DNA from: Leptospira bandrabouensis
Lineage (GTDB): Bacteria; Spirochaetota; Leptospiria; Leptospirales; Leptospiraceae
NCBI RefSeq assembly: GCF_004770905.1
Contig: NZ_RQHT01000012.1
Location: 372,001-436,000, forward strand
Direction: 5' to 3'
Length of the DNA: 64,000 bases
Shown: one piece after another, positions 8,772 to 18,071 of the stretch
Layout of the letters: every line of letters starts with the position of its first letter
Numbering within the stretch: the stretch's first letter is position 1
Made by a program: the position numbers and the translations under genes
The notes under the pieces: model-generated
The model's database searches: none
Told to the model about the DNA's origin: nothing
The model's input: only the letters and a program-made list of their open reading frames with translations

Positions 8772-8809
8772 TATGATCAATGATCATATTTATGAGATCA
8801 TTGATCATA
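8772..8809. promoter_or_regulatory. Long perfect inverted repeat, candidate TetR operator
   Basis: The 14-base arms TATGATCAATGATC (8772-8785) and GATCATTGATCATA (8796-8809) are perfect complements around a ten-base spacer. Each arm itself contains overlapping TGATCA-type palindromes. It lies 18 bases before the monooxygenase start and 81 bases before the TetR start. Confidence 0.7.
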
Positions 8810-8890
8810 AATTAGAATCAGTCAAGGCCAAATTTAGTAGGTTGGGAAAAAAAGAAGTGCAAATTATGATAAGAAATTTCTCCTTTTCTT

Positions 8891-9532
8891 ATGAGTCTTG
8901 AGTTCAAAATCCCTGTCCAAACGAGAAGTCGCGACCGAGTCGAACTCATTTTAAAAACTGCTAGGGAATTGATCGGTGAAAAAGGAATCGATGCTGTGAG
9001 TATGCGTGAGATTGCGCAAACAGCAGGAATTCAAATTGGCTCTTTATACCAATACTTCCCAGGAAAAAGTGTATTATTGTTAACAATCATGAATCAATAT
9101 TACGATTTATTGTATGATGAAACAAAAAGAATTTTAGAGCCAGTGCGAACCACTGCTGAATTAGAAGTTGCCGCTGAAATTGCTTTCAAACAATTTATAA
9201 CAATTTTTCAAAAAGACCCGGCCCTTGCCAATCTTTGGGCAGGTGCTAGGGCCATTCCGGAATTAGTATCCGAGGACAATCGTGATACATATAGAAATGC
9301 GGAATTAATTGTAAAAACTACCTTACGTTGCCTACCTATCTTAAAAGAATCAGAAGTCAGACCATTTGCTTTGTATTTCAGTCACACCATTGGTATGATC
9401 ATCAGGTTTGTTCGGGAAATTGAAGTGGATCATGGTAAAGCAGTTATGAAGGAAACTCTAGAGATTCTAAAATTAAGGCTAAGGGAGTTTGAAAAATTAG
9501 CAAAAGAAAAATCCAAACAAAAGAAGAAGTGA
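8891..9532 (+). CDS. TetR-family transcriptional regulator
   Basis: A 213-residue regulator with a textbook TetR N-terminus: a helix from TARELIGEKGIDAVSMREIA and the recognition helix IQIGSLYQYFPGKSVLL near residues 45-61. The remainder is a helical effector domain, and the C-terminus is lysine-rich. It is divergent from the monooxygenase-SDR operon and separated from it by the palindrome at 8772-8809, so it probably represses both directions until a ligand binds. No strong ribosome site is visible before ATG 8891, but the HTH begins soon after and no better start exists. Confidence 0.85.
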   Translation: MSLEFKIPVQTRSRDRVELILKTARELIGEKGIDAVSMREIAQTAGIQIGSLYQYFPGKSVLLLTIMNQYYDLLYDETKRILEPVRTTAELEVAAEIAFKQFITIFQKDPALANLWAGARAIPELVSEDNRDTYRNAELIVKTTLRCLPILKESEVRPFALYFSHTIGMIIRFVREIEVDHGKAVMKETLEILKLRLREFEKLAKEKSKQKKK

Positions 9533-9642
9533 AATTGATATACAAACACTCGTTTGGATTTTAATTGTGAGGATGTAGCTTTTTGTAACATCTAATCGCT
9601 GTTTTTGGCTTGCGATTGAATCAAAACCTATAAGATATAAGG

Positions 9643-10497
9643 ATGAAAAAACTCATTCCTCTATTTCTATTATGGGCACTCGTATCTTGTTCAAGTTTGC
9701 CCTACACAATCGAAGATCGTAAATTCGACAAAGCTAAACAAATGATTGAAGAAGGTGCCGATGTAAATCAAACGTCTGATTGTTTTCATGCGCTTACCAT
9801 TGCTGCTATGGAAGGTGATGAAGGTCTCGTGAAACTTTTGTTAGATAAAGGTGCTAAGGTCGATAATCGCTCTAAAGAATGTGATTATACGGATCGAATT
9901 GGACCGTTCCGTATGAAATTTCGTTGGGGTGCAAGGACAGCCCTTGACCGAGTGGCCAATGCAAAAATTGCCAAACTACTTTTGGCAAAAGGGGCCAATC
10001 CAAACATTGCAGGATATCGTGAATATACTTTTGGCCCGGATTACGACACTGCTTTATGGAATGCGGTACGTAACGCTGATTTTGAGCTAGTAAAGGTTTT
10101 GGTAGAAGCCGGAGCTAACCCAAATGTATATAACAAGTCTGGCAAAAATAGCATTTGGGAAATGGCAGAAGCTAGAAAATCCCAAGGGAAACCAGAATTT
10201 CTTTCTTACCTACAATCCAAAGGAATGAAAAAACTTGAAATTACAGATGCCAAAGCCAAAACAACGGATGGCAAAATCCTTACTAAATACAAACACATTG
10301 CCACTGGAGCTGTCACGGAAATGCCAGCAGATATTGCAAAAGGTGTGTATGAAAATCCTAAAAATTATTCAGCACTAACAATAAACGCTGCCGATGGAGC
10401 TTACTACCATTATGCGGAATTTGTTTGGGCAGAAACGGGACAAAATTTATATGAGTGGTATTTACTCCGCAGAAAAAATACGGGCACTTTGAAATAA
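9643..10497 (+). CDS. Ankyrin-repeat lipoprotein
   Basis: A 284-residue protein with a lipoprotein signal peptide ending LVSC (Cys16), typical of the relaxed spirochaetal lipobox. About four ankyrin repeats follow in residues 20-190, seen as KAKQMIEEGADVN, LVKLLLDKGAKVD, IAKLLLAKGANPN and LVKVLVEAGANPN. The C-terminal 90 residues have no recognised domain. Ankyrin stacks bind proteins; the lipid anchor places this one at a membrane. It is transcribed alone and converges with pgsA across 99 bases. Confidence 0.85.
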   Translation: MKKLIPLFLLWALVSCSSLPYTIEDRKFDKAKQMIEEGADVNQTSDCFHALTIAAMEGDEGLVKLLLDKGAKVDNRSKECDYTDRIGPFRMKFRWGARTALDRVANAKIAKLLLAKGANPNIAGYREYTFGPDYDTALWNAVRNADFELVKVLVEAGANPNVYNKSGKNSIWEMAEARKSQGKPEFLSYLQSKGMKKLEITDAKAKTTDGKILTKYKHIATGAVTEMPADIAKGVYENPKNYSALTINAADGAYYHYAEFVWAETGQNLYEWYLLRRKNTGTLK

Positions 10498-10522
10498 AAT
10501 TTTAGTCCAGAGTATTTGAAAT

Positions 10523-10596
10523 TTTGATTTCTACTTTTGGTTCTTTGTTTTTGACTTAGAAAGTTTTGACAAATAAAATCATCAGTAGAAATCAAA
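10523..10596. repeat. Inverted repeat between convergent genes
   Basis: TTTGATTTCTAC at 10523-10534 is the exact complement of GTAGAAATCAAA at 10585-10596, with 50 bases between. It fills the gap between the ankyrin gene and pgsA and might form a large weak hairpin in both transcripts. It is not a canonical terminator. Confidence 0.35.
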
Positions 10597-11271
10597 TTAA
10601 ATTTTTTGATACTTCTTTGCTTGTTTTTTGTTTTCTGGATCTAATTCGATGGCTTCAGGATGAAACACAATATTCCAGTACCGAACCACGTAGGCAACAA
10701 CACCTGCAGTCAGTACAAAAAGTAAAACATAAGCGGAGATGACAGGATGGAGTAAAAAAGAATAAGGAGCACCAAACTGTAAAAAGTAAGGTAATGACAT
10801 ATACCAAATCACAGATACTGCCACAATTCCCACACCAAATTTTCCCCACCAGTTAGGTCGACCTTGTAATCCACGTTTTAAATACAAATACCCTCCAAGC
10901 CAAACACCAAGGATCTCTCTGATAAAATATACAATAAGAATCCAACTCGGAAAATCAAAATGAATGGTAACCACAAAGAGACCACCGAGGGTAACGAGTT
11001 TATCACAGACTGGATCTAAGTATCTACCTAGAGTCGTTTCTTGGTGGAGGAGACGAGCAAAGAGTCCATCGAGGTAATCGCTCACAACGGCAGCCAATGC
11101 ATAAAAGATCGATGCAGAAAAAGCGCGTAAGTTCGCTGGATCATGTGCATAAGCATAAGTGCTTTGGAAAAAAAAGGGGAGTAACAACACCCGAAATACA
11201 GATAAAAAATTGGATAGGGTAAAGATACGATCCTGGAAAAGGTCTTTGGCTTTTTTTTCTTCGATTTGCAT
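10597..11271 (-). CDS. pgsA: CDP-alcohol phosphatidyltransferase, probably phosphatidylglycerophosphate synthase
   Basis: Integral membrane enzyme of phospholipid synthesis. The signature D-x2-DG-x2-AR-x8-G-x3-D-x3-D is complete in DYLDGLFARLLHQETTLGRY followed by LDPVCDK. Several hydrophobic segments follow. I place the start at the ATG at 11271 (MQIEEKKAK), 224 residues, because the 16 codons upstream (to 11319) have no family resemblance. PgsA joins CDP-diacylglycerol with glycerol-3-phosphate; other members use inositol or serine, so the exact alcohol is inferred. The gene runs away from the tRNA-Asp gene, with which it shares the upstream region. Confidence 0.8.
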   Translation of the reverse strand: MQIEEKKAKDLFQDRIFTLSNFLSVFRVLLLPFFFQSTYAYAHDPANLRAFSASIFYALAAVVSDYLDGLFARLLHQETTLGRYLDPVCDKLVTLGGLFVVTIHFDFPSWILIVYFIREILGVWLGGYLYLKRGLQGRPNWWGKFGVGIVAVSVIWYMSLPYFLQFGAPYSFLLHPVISAYVLLFVLTAGVVAYVVRYWNIVFHPEAIELDPENKKQAKKYQKI

Positions 11272-11374
11272 AGAACCAGTACCAGATTCTAAAAATTCTA
11301 ACGAAAGGCAAGAAAACAAATGAAAACTGTGTTGACTCTCGGAGTCGATTCTATAGTTTGGTTTTTATTCCGAT

Positions 11375-11451
<77 letters not shown>

Positions 11452-11474
11452 TCGGATTTCTTTATTTTTCCCTT

Positions 11475-12494
11475 TCACTCAATATATTCTTCTTTTTCTT
11501 TTTTGAATAGAATTTGATTTTCTTCTTCTAAAACTCTTGCCACTTGCACAATTTTACTTCTTGCTTCGTTTATCTCTCGTAAGGTGACTCGTGGTTTCAT
11601 GTCCAGGGCATCTAAAATATCTTCTGACCTGTTTTGGCTCATATTGTTTAGGAATTTTTTCCTGATTTCATCTCCGGCACCACGGATGGCAAGAGAGATG
11701 GCCGTATCATCAGCCAAACGATTGATGAGGATTCGCATTTCTTTGTTATCCAATGAAAGAATGTCTTCAAAGGTATAAAGTTTTTCGCGAACTTGGTCGG
11801 CCACATCGGGAGAAGATTCTTCGAGTTCTGATAGAATCGTTTCCTCTGCCCCTTTTTCCATAAAGTTCAAAATGTTCGCAAGGACATGAGCTCCACCAGC
11901 TTCGGAGTATTCCTGTTTGTCCCTTTCTTCGTAGCGTTTTTTGAGGATCCTTGCGATGTTTTGGATCACATCGGGATGGGTTTTGGATGTGGTGGCGAGT
12001 CTTACGGCAATTTTTGCCTGTTCTGGTTTTGGAAAGAGTTTCAAAACATCGGCTGCCTTTTTTGGATCCAAATGCGATAAGGTCACAGCAATGATTTGAG
12101 GAGACTCGGTTCCAAGCATTCCCTGTAAAACTCCTGGTTCCACTTGGTTTAAAAATTCAAAATCGTTTTTAGTTTCTTCTTTATGGATTTTTTTTAGGAT
12201 CACATTGGCTTTTTCAGCGCCCACTGTATGTTCCAAAAGAGATTTGGCAGTGGAGAGGCCACCAGATGTGGTTTCATTCAAATCTTCAATGGTATTATGA
12301 AATTCCTTTAAGATGACTTCTCTTTCTTCTTTCGAGATGGACCTGATTTTGGACATTTCCAAAATCACTGCTTCGAGCATTGTATCATCCAGGTGTTTCA
12401 GAACATCGGCTGCTCTTTCTTTGCCAAGGGATAAAAGGAGGAGGGCGGCTTTTCTTACGCCAGGAGTGGCGGATGTACTGTTCTCAGGCTTCAT
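11475..12494 (-). CDS. fliG: Flagellar motor switch protein FliG (divergent paralogue)
   Basis: A 339-residue FliG-like protein, the usual length. The N-domain is VRKAALLLLSLGKERAADVL, the middle domain carries ESPQIIAVTLSHLDPKKAADV, and the C-domain carries AISLAIRGAGDEI and KFLNNMSQNRSEDIL. FliG links the MS ring to stator units and carries the charged torque helix. Here the middle-domain EHPQ motif reads ESPQ, and in the torque helix the positions matching E. coli Arg281 and Asp289 appear as Asn and Ala by my hand alignment. This may be one of several FliG copies and may not be the main torque-bearing one. It stands alone, convergent with tRNA-Asp. Confidence 0.85.
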   Translation of the reverse strand: MKPENSTSATPGVRKAALLLLSLGKERAADVLKHLDDTMLEAVILEMSKIRSISKEEREVILKEFHNTIEDLNETTSGGLSTAKSLLEHTVGAEKANVILKKIHKEETKNDFEFLNQVEPGVLQGMLGTESPQIIAVTLSHLDPKKAADVLKLFPKPEQAKIAVRLATTSKTHPDVIQNIARILKKRYEERDKQEYSEAGGAHVLANILNFMEKGAEETILSELEESSPDVADQVREKLYTFEDILSLDNKEMRILINRLADDTAISLAIRGAGDEIRKKFLNNMSQNRSEDILDALDMKPRVTLREINEARSKIVQVARVLEEENQILFKKEKEEYIE

Positions 12495-12544
12495 GTGACA
12501 TAATTCTCCCAGTTTCCTGATACTGTCAAAAAAAACTTACTTAA

Positions 12545-12604
12545 TGAGACAAAATTTTCTAAAGGTCTCATAAAATCGTACGATACCCTTTGTAAGTTAC
12601 AAAG
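12545..12604. promoter_or_regulatory. Two inverted repeats in a divergent promoter region
   Basis: TGAGAC (12545-12550) and GTCTCA (12565-12570) are complementary 14 bases apart. CTTTGTAA-G-TTACAAAG (12588-12604) is a perfect palindrome with one central base, 19 bases before the small gene at 12624. They lie between fliG and that gene and are plausible regulator sites; the regulator is unknown. Confidence 0.45.
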
Positions 12605-12623
12605 ATAAGGGAAACAAAACCAG

Positions 12624-12833
12624 ATGGACAAAGCTCACAAATTTAAAAGTACACTCGAAAGATACATCCACTACCGAGGAATCGATATCGTTCTCCACTT
12701 GAAAGACGGACAAAGCATTGAACTTGATAAAAATCGCCAAATGATGGACGATGTAGTGATCGGGAACTTAGCTAGTGGTGTGGTTCGCATTCCCGTCGCT
12801 GACATCCAAAGTGCCGATTTTTTCGCAGCATAA
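12624..12833 (+). CDS. Small conserved-looking protein of unknown function
   Basis: A 69-residue soluble protein that I do not recognise. It has alternating strand-like segments (GIDIVLHLKDGQSIEL, DDVVIGNLASGVVRIPVADI) that suggest a small beta-barrel of SH3/Sm type, but this is a guess from pattern. An AAGGGA sequence lies upstream of ATG, and the gene has its own promoter region with a perfect palindrome. Codon use looks normal for the window, so I treat it as real. It converges with the pyruvate dehydrogenase operon. Confidence 0.65.
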   Translation: MDKAHKFKSTLERYIHYRGIDIVLHLKDGQSIELDKNRQMMDDVVIGNLASGVVRIPVADIQSADFFAA

Positions 12834-12863
12834 AACTTAAACATCACGAATCAACTACAAGAG

Positions 12864-14228
<1,365 letters not shown>

Positions 14229-14239
14229 TGTTTGTTCTC

Positions 14240-15214
14240 CTACTGTAACATCTCTCGGATGGTATCGGCAACTCTTGTTGCGTTTGGCAAACTCATTCTT
14301 TCTAAGTTGGCAGCATAAGACATAGGCACATCCATTTGTGTCACTCGTTCCACGGGGTGGTCAAGGTAAGCGAAGGCATTTTTTTGGATAAGATAAGCAA
14401 TTTGAGCTCCAAATCCGGCAACTGGCCATCCTTCTTCCACGACGACGGCTCTGTTTGTTTTTTTTACGGATTCATAAATGAGATTTTCATCTAACGGACG
14501 TAAACTGCGAAGATCCACAATTTCTACAGAGATACCTTCTTTTTCTAAAATGGCCGCCGCTTCTTCAGCAAACCCGAGGGCTCTTGACCAAGTTACAAGG
14601 GTAATGTCTGTACCTTTTCTTTTGATTTCACCAAGACCTAAAGGGATGGTGTATTCCTGTTCGGGAACTTCTCCTTTGGATCCGTATAACACTTCTGATT
14701 CGATAAAGATGGTGGGGTTATTGTCTCTGATGGAAGATTTGAGTAGGCCGTAAGCATCTTTTGGTGTGGCAGGACAAACTACTTTAAGGCCTGGGCAATG
14801 GGCATACCAAGATTCGAAGGCCTGGGAGTGTTGGGCCCCAAGTCTTCCTCCCGCACCACCGGCACCACGAAAGACAATCGGCATGGGGAATTGGCCCCCA
14901 CTCATATAATTCATTTTGGCAGCGGAGTTGATGATTTGGTCAATGGCAACAAGGGAAAAGTTCCAAGTCATAAATTCAATGATGGGACGTAAGCCCACCA
15001 TCGCCGAACCCACTCCAATCCCCGCAAATCCATTTTCGGAAATAGGGGTGTCGATCACTCTTTCTTCCCCAAATTTATCTAACATTCCTTGGGAAACTTT
15101 ATAAGCTCCTTGGTAATGTCCGACTTCTTCTCCCATTAAATAGATGGACGGATCTTTTTCCATCTCTTCTGTCATGGCCCGGTTTAGTGCTTCTCTGTAA
15201 GTGAGGATGGCCAT
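14240..15214 (-). CDS. pdhB: Pyruvate dehydrogenase E1 component, beta subunit
   Basis: A 324-residue transketolase-like beta chain, starting AILTYREALNRAMTEEM with the family motif MGEEVGHYQGAYKVSQGM and the substrate-channel segment VFRGAGGAGGRLGAQHSQ. A C-terminal transketolase domain with VDLRSLRPLDE follows. With the alpha chain it forms the thiamine-diphosphate enzyme that decarboxylates pyruvate and acetylates lipoamide on E2. It abuts the alpha gene directly and precedes E2 by 11 bases. Confidence 0.92.
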   Translation of the reverse strand: MAILTYREALNRAMTEEMEKDPSIYLMGEEVGHYQGAYKVSQGMLDKFGEERVIDTPISENGFAGIGVGSAMVGLRPIIEFMTWNFSLVAIDQIINSAAKMNYMSGGQFPMPIVFRGAGGAGGRLGAQHSQAFESWYAHCPGLKVVCPATPKDAYGLLKSSIRDNNPTIFIESEVLYGSKGEVPEQEYTIPLGLGEIKRKGTDITLVTWSRALGFAEEAAAILEKEGISVEIVDLRSLRPLDENLIYESVKKTNRAVVVEEGWPVAGFGAQIAYLIQKNAFAYLDHPVERVTQMDVPMSYAANLERMSLPNATRVADTIREMLQ

Positions 15215-16201
15215 TTATTTATCCTCCGCATACACATACTTGTGTAGTTGGGAAAGGGGAGGTTCAGGTGAAGTTTCCGCAAATTGGTAAGCCTCATCAA
15301 TTTGGTTTTGGATTTCTAAATCCATTTTGTCTAATTCTTCTGTTTTAATCCCACCTAACTCTAGTTCCTGTCTTGCACGCATCAGAGGGTCTTTCTTTTT
15401 ATAGGCTTCTAATTCTTCTTTCGTTCTATATTTAGCAGGATCCGACATGGAATGGCCCCGGAAACGGTATGTAGAAACTTCGATGAGAGTTGGTCCTTCG
15501 CCGCGACGTGCCCTTTCGACTGCCACTTGAACATGGTCTCTTACCTTTCTCACTTCATCACCTTCGATATGATCGCGAGCCATATCGTAAGCATATGCTC
15601 TCACAGATACATCTTTGACAGCAAGAGCACGGTATTCAGGAGTTCCCATCGCATAATGGTTGTTCTCACAAATAAATACTACGGGGAGTTTCCAAATGGC
15701 AGCGAGGTTCAAACCCTCATGAAAGGATCCGATATTGGCAGCTCCTTCTCCAAAAAAACAAATCGTCACAGAATCTTCTTTTTTAAATTTAGAGGCAAAT
15801 GCAATCCCTGCGGCAAGAGAGATATGCCCACCCACAATTCCGTGCCCGCCCATAAAGTGTGCGTTACGATCAAAAAAGTGCATTGAACCGCCGTTACCTT
15901 TTGAAATACCTGTGCCTTTTCCAAATAACTCTGCCATCAATGGTTTGGGATTTAAGCCCCTTGCCAAAGCATGGCCATGGTCTCTATATGTCGAAACAAT
16001 ATAGTCCTTTGGGGTGAGGGCCGCAATGGAACCAACTCCCACTGCCTCTTGGCCGATGTACAAATGTAAAAAACCACCAATCTTTCCTACGCTATAGGCT
16101 TTGGCAGCGGCTTCCTCAAACTTTCGTATAAGTACCATTTGTCTGTAGAACTCTTTCAACTCGCTCACAGATTGTGAGTCTTTTGGGATAGAAGAAACCA
16201 A
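15215..16201 (-). CDS. pdhA: Pyruvate dehydrogenase E1 component, alpha subunit
   Basis: A 328-residue alpha chain with YRDHGHALARG near residue 73, the thiamine-diphosphate motif GEGAANIGSFHEGLN continuing to CENN, and the regulatory-loop region YRFRGHSMSDPAKYR. The start is TTG at 16201: a perfect GGAGG lies six bases upstream (16208-16212), which makes this rare start convincing. It is first in the operon with E1 beta and E2. Its promoter must lie in the 105 bases before the divergent gene at 16307. Confidence 0.92.
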   Translation of the reverse strand: MVSSIPKDSQSVSELKEFYRQMVLIRKFEEAAAKAYSVGKIGGFLHLYIGQEAVGVGSIAALTPKDYIVSTYRDHGHALARGLNPKPLMAELFGKGTGISKGNGGSMHFFDRNAHFMGGHGIVGGHISLAAGIAFASKFKKEDSVTICFFGEGAANIGSFHEGLNLAAIWKLPVVFICENNHYAMGTPEYRALAVKDVSVRAYAYDMARDHIEGDEVRKVRDHVQVAVERARRGEGPTLIEVSTYRFRGHSMSDPAKYRTKEELEAYKKKDPLMRARQELELGGIKTEELDKMDLEIQNQIDEAYQFAETSPEPPLSQLHKYVYAEDK

Positions 16202-16306
16202 CTAGAACCTCCAAAACGACTAAAAAACTACACTATTTAGACGCAGAAGGAAAGCAAAAATCTTGCTCTCAGAAGGATCGTAAAAGACAGTTTCCTTAGG
16301 ACCTTT

Positions 16307-17590
16307 ATGAAAATTACGAATGCTGGAATCGAATTCTTAGAATTCAATGAATTTAAAAATTTTGCCGTTGATTATGATTTGTTAGGTTCTGTTTCTCTCA
16401 GTGAACCTGTAGTTGATAAAAATGGTAGTATCCTCATCAAAGAAAAAGTTGCCATCAAGGAAAATATTTTAAAGAAGCTGGAAGGTATGGAAGGGAACTA
16501 CATTCCTTCTTTTAAACTCGCTATGTCCAAGGATTTGATGAGAATGCTTCGGATGGTTCTTTCCAAAGCAATCCTCAGTCGAATCGAAGACAGATCCAAC
16601 GAATTCATTTATCATTTGTATGAACAAAATGCGGAACGAATGGCAAGTCTCAAAGGGATCATTCAAAACTCATTTTATTCTAAATCTTTGGCATTGTCTT
16701 TTTTTCGAATTTTACTGGTTCATAAGGAATTTTTTAATCATTTAGCTGATTTTGGTCTTTTAAGTTTAGGATCTGTCATTCAAAAACAATATGGTTTTAA
16801 AATGGTGAACAGGTTCAGTTTCCTTGCTGGTCTTTGTGCCGATATCTCTGTATCGAAAGAAGGATTGTACAAACAAAGTTTTTTTGGTCCTTCTTTAACT
16901 TCTGCAGTGAATCTTTCTTTGGAAATTGCCAGAAAACTAAACTTACCAGAGGAAGTGATCAGTGCGATTAACAATCATGGTTCGACTGGATTTGAGATTC
17001 CAGGTGTTGTTCCTGCTACTGTTAATGTAGAAGACCTTCGAAAACACCAATTGAATATAGATCTTTTGGCGGGAAGTGGCATGGAAGATGATGCCAGTGA
17101 CGATGAGGAAGAGGCAGGCGAATATGCAGATGATACTGCCGCCGTTACTTTGGAAGCACTTAAAATTGCTCGTTATATCATGGAGAATTTGAAAGTATCC
17201 ACTGAGAAAGAACATGTATCAGAAAAACTCCTTGTGATGTTTACTTACAATGCAGAGAAGGGGCTTTTCCGAAAAGACTTGGCTGATCCCATGACCAGTC
17301 GGTTTAAAGAATTTGACCAGGCGATCAAACGCATCCGAACCATTGCTGAAATCGAAAACAAATGTAAGTTCCAAACTTCTGCTTGGGCCTATCCCAAACC
17401 AAAAGCTGCACAAATTCTTTGTCGCGATAAAAATTACCAATGCCCTTGGATTGTGAATGGTTGGGATTTAAGGATCATCTCCCCCCAAGATCCTTTTGGC
17501 CATATTGGGACTTCCTTAGATGTGGGAACCTATCCTAAATGTGCTTTAGAGGAAGAACTCCATGCAAAAATTAAATACACAGATAGTTAG
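16307..17590 (+). CDS. Unknown protein, possibly a degenerate HD-GYP/HDOD-like domain
   Basis: A 427-residue soluble protein. The middle has the helical rhythm of HD-type phosphohydrolases: a His-containing helix (FNHLADFGLL near residue 147), AGLCADIS near 180 where HD proteins have an HD-x-GK segment, and AINNHGSTGFEIPG near 222, reminiscent of the HHE-GYP stretch. The expected HD and GYP residues are not present. An acidic segment (DDASDDEEEAGEYADD) lies near residue 260. The C-terminus has three or four cysteines in short range (ILCRDKNYQCPW). I infer a non-catalytic member or a remote relative. It is divergent from the pyruvate dehydrogenase operon. Confidence 0.55.
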   Translation: MKITNAGIEFLEFNEFKNFAVDYDLLGSVSLSEPVVDKNGSILIKEKVAIKENILKKLEGMEGNYIPSFKLAMSKDLMRMLRMVLSKAILSRIEDRSNEFIYHLYEQNAERMASLKGIIQNSFYSKSLALSFFRILLVHKEFFNHLADFGLLSLGSVIQKQYGFKMVNRFSFLAGLCADISVSKEGLYKQSFFGPSLTSAVNLSLEIARKLNLPEEVISAINNHGSTGFEIPGVVPATVNVEDLRKHQLNIDLLAGSGMEDDASDDEEEAGEYADDTAAVTLEALKIARYIMENLKVSTEKEHVSEKLLVMFTYNAEKGLFRKDLADPMTSRFKEFDQAIKRIRTIAEIENKCKFQTSAWAYPKPKAAQILCRDKNYQCPWIVNGWDLRIISPQDPFGHIGTSLDVGTYPKCALEEELHAKIKYTDS

Positions 17591-17688
17591 TGAAATGAAA
17601 TTTCGTATTTTTTTGTTAGTTGTTCGCACTTGAACTGTAATGAAGAAGGATTAGAAGAATTTTTTTTAATGAACACTAGAAAATAAAA

Positions 17689-17712
17689 AACCAACCGAGT
17701 TTTCGGTTGGTT
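17689..17712. terminator. Bidirectional intrinsic terminator
   Basis: AACCAACCGA and TCGGTTGGTT form a perfect ten-base stem with the loop GTTT. An A-rich run precedes it and TTTTCTTTT follows, so it can serve both the gene ending at 17590 and the lipoprotein ending at 17734. Confidence 0.85.
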
Positions 17713-17733
17713 TTCTTTTCACAGAAAAGATGA

Positions 17734-17982
17734 TTAGAAACCTGCTGGTTTTTTAATGTCTTTTGTGGCGTCATTGATGGCACCAGTTGCTGCTTTTTTA
17801 GCTTCTGCTTCTGCAGTTTTCACTGCTGCATCTACTTTTTTCTCTACTTCTGTAGTTACTTTTTTCGCTGCATCTTCAACAGATTCGATTTTTTCTTCAA
17901 CAACAGGCTCTTCTTTTTTGCAGAAAGCAAGTCCAGAAGCCATAGTCACACCAAGAATTAAAACGAGTAGTTTTTTATTCAT
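17734..17982 (-). CDS. Small lysine/alanine-rich lipoprotein
   Basis: The start is the ATG at 17982 (MNKKLLVLILG); the frame to 18018 adds 12 residues before the signal peptide. The 82-residue precursor has a lipobox LAFC at about residue 21. The mature 62 residues are rich in Glu, Lys, Ala and Val with a repetitive amphipathic pattern (AAKKVTTEVEKKVDAAVKTA), suggesting one long helix or coiled coil. The function is unknown; small helical lipoproteins may act in envelope spacing. It stands alone between fbp and a strong bidirectional terminator. Confidence 0.75.
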   Translation of the reverse strand: MNKKLLVLILGVTMASGLAFCKKEEPVVEEKIESVEDAAKKVTTEVEKKVDAAVKTAEAEAKKAATGAINDATKDIKKPAGF

Positions 17983-18071
17983 TGAAAGTTTTCTCCTAAA
18001 ATCTTTTAATTCTGCCAAAACTAATAGATTGAGATTTCCTTTGAAAGAAATTTCTGTTTTTGTTTCGAAAA

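Noticed and set aside
11332..11362. Full promoter for tRNA-Asp
   Set aside because: TTGACT and TATAGT are present but only 14 bases apart, too short for a confident call; noted in the tRNA entry only.
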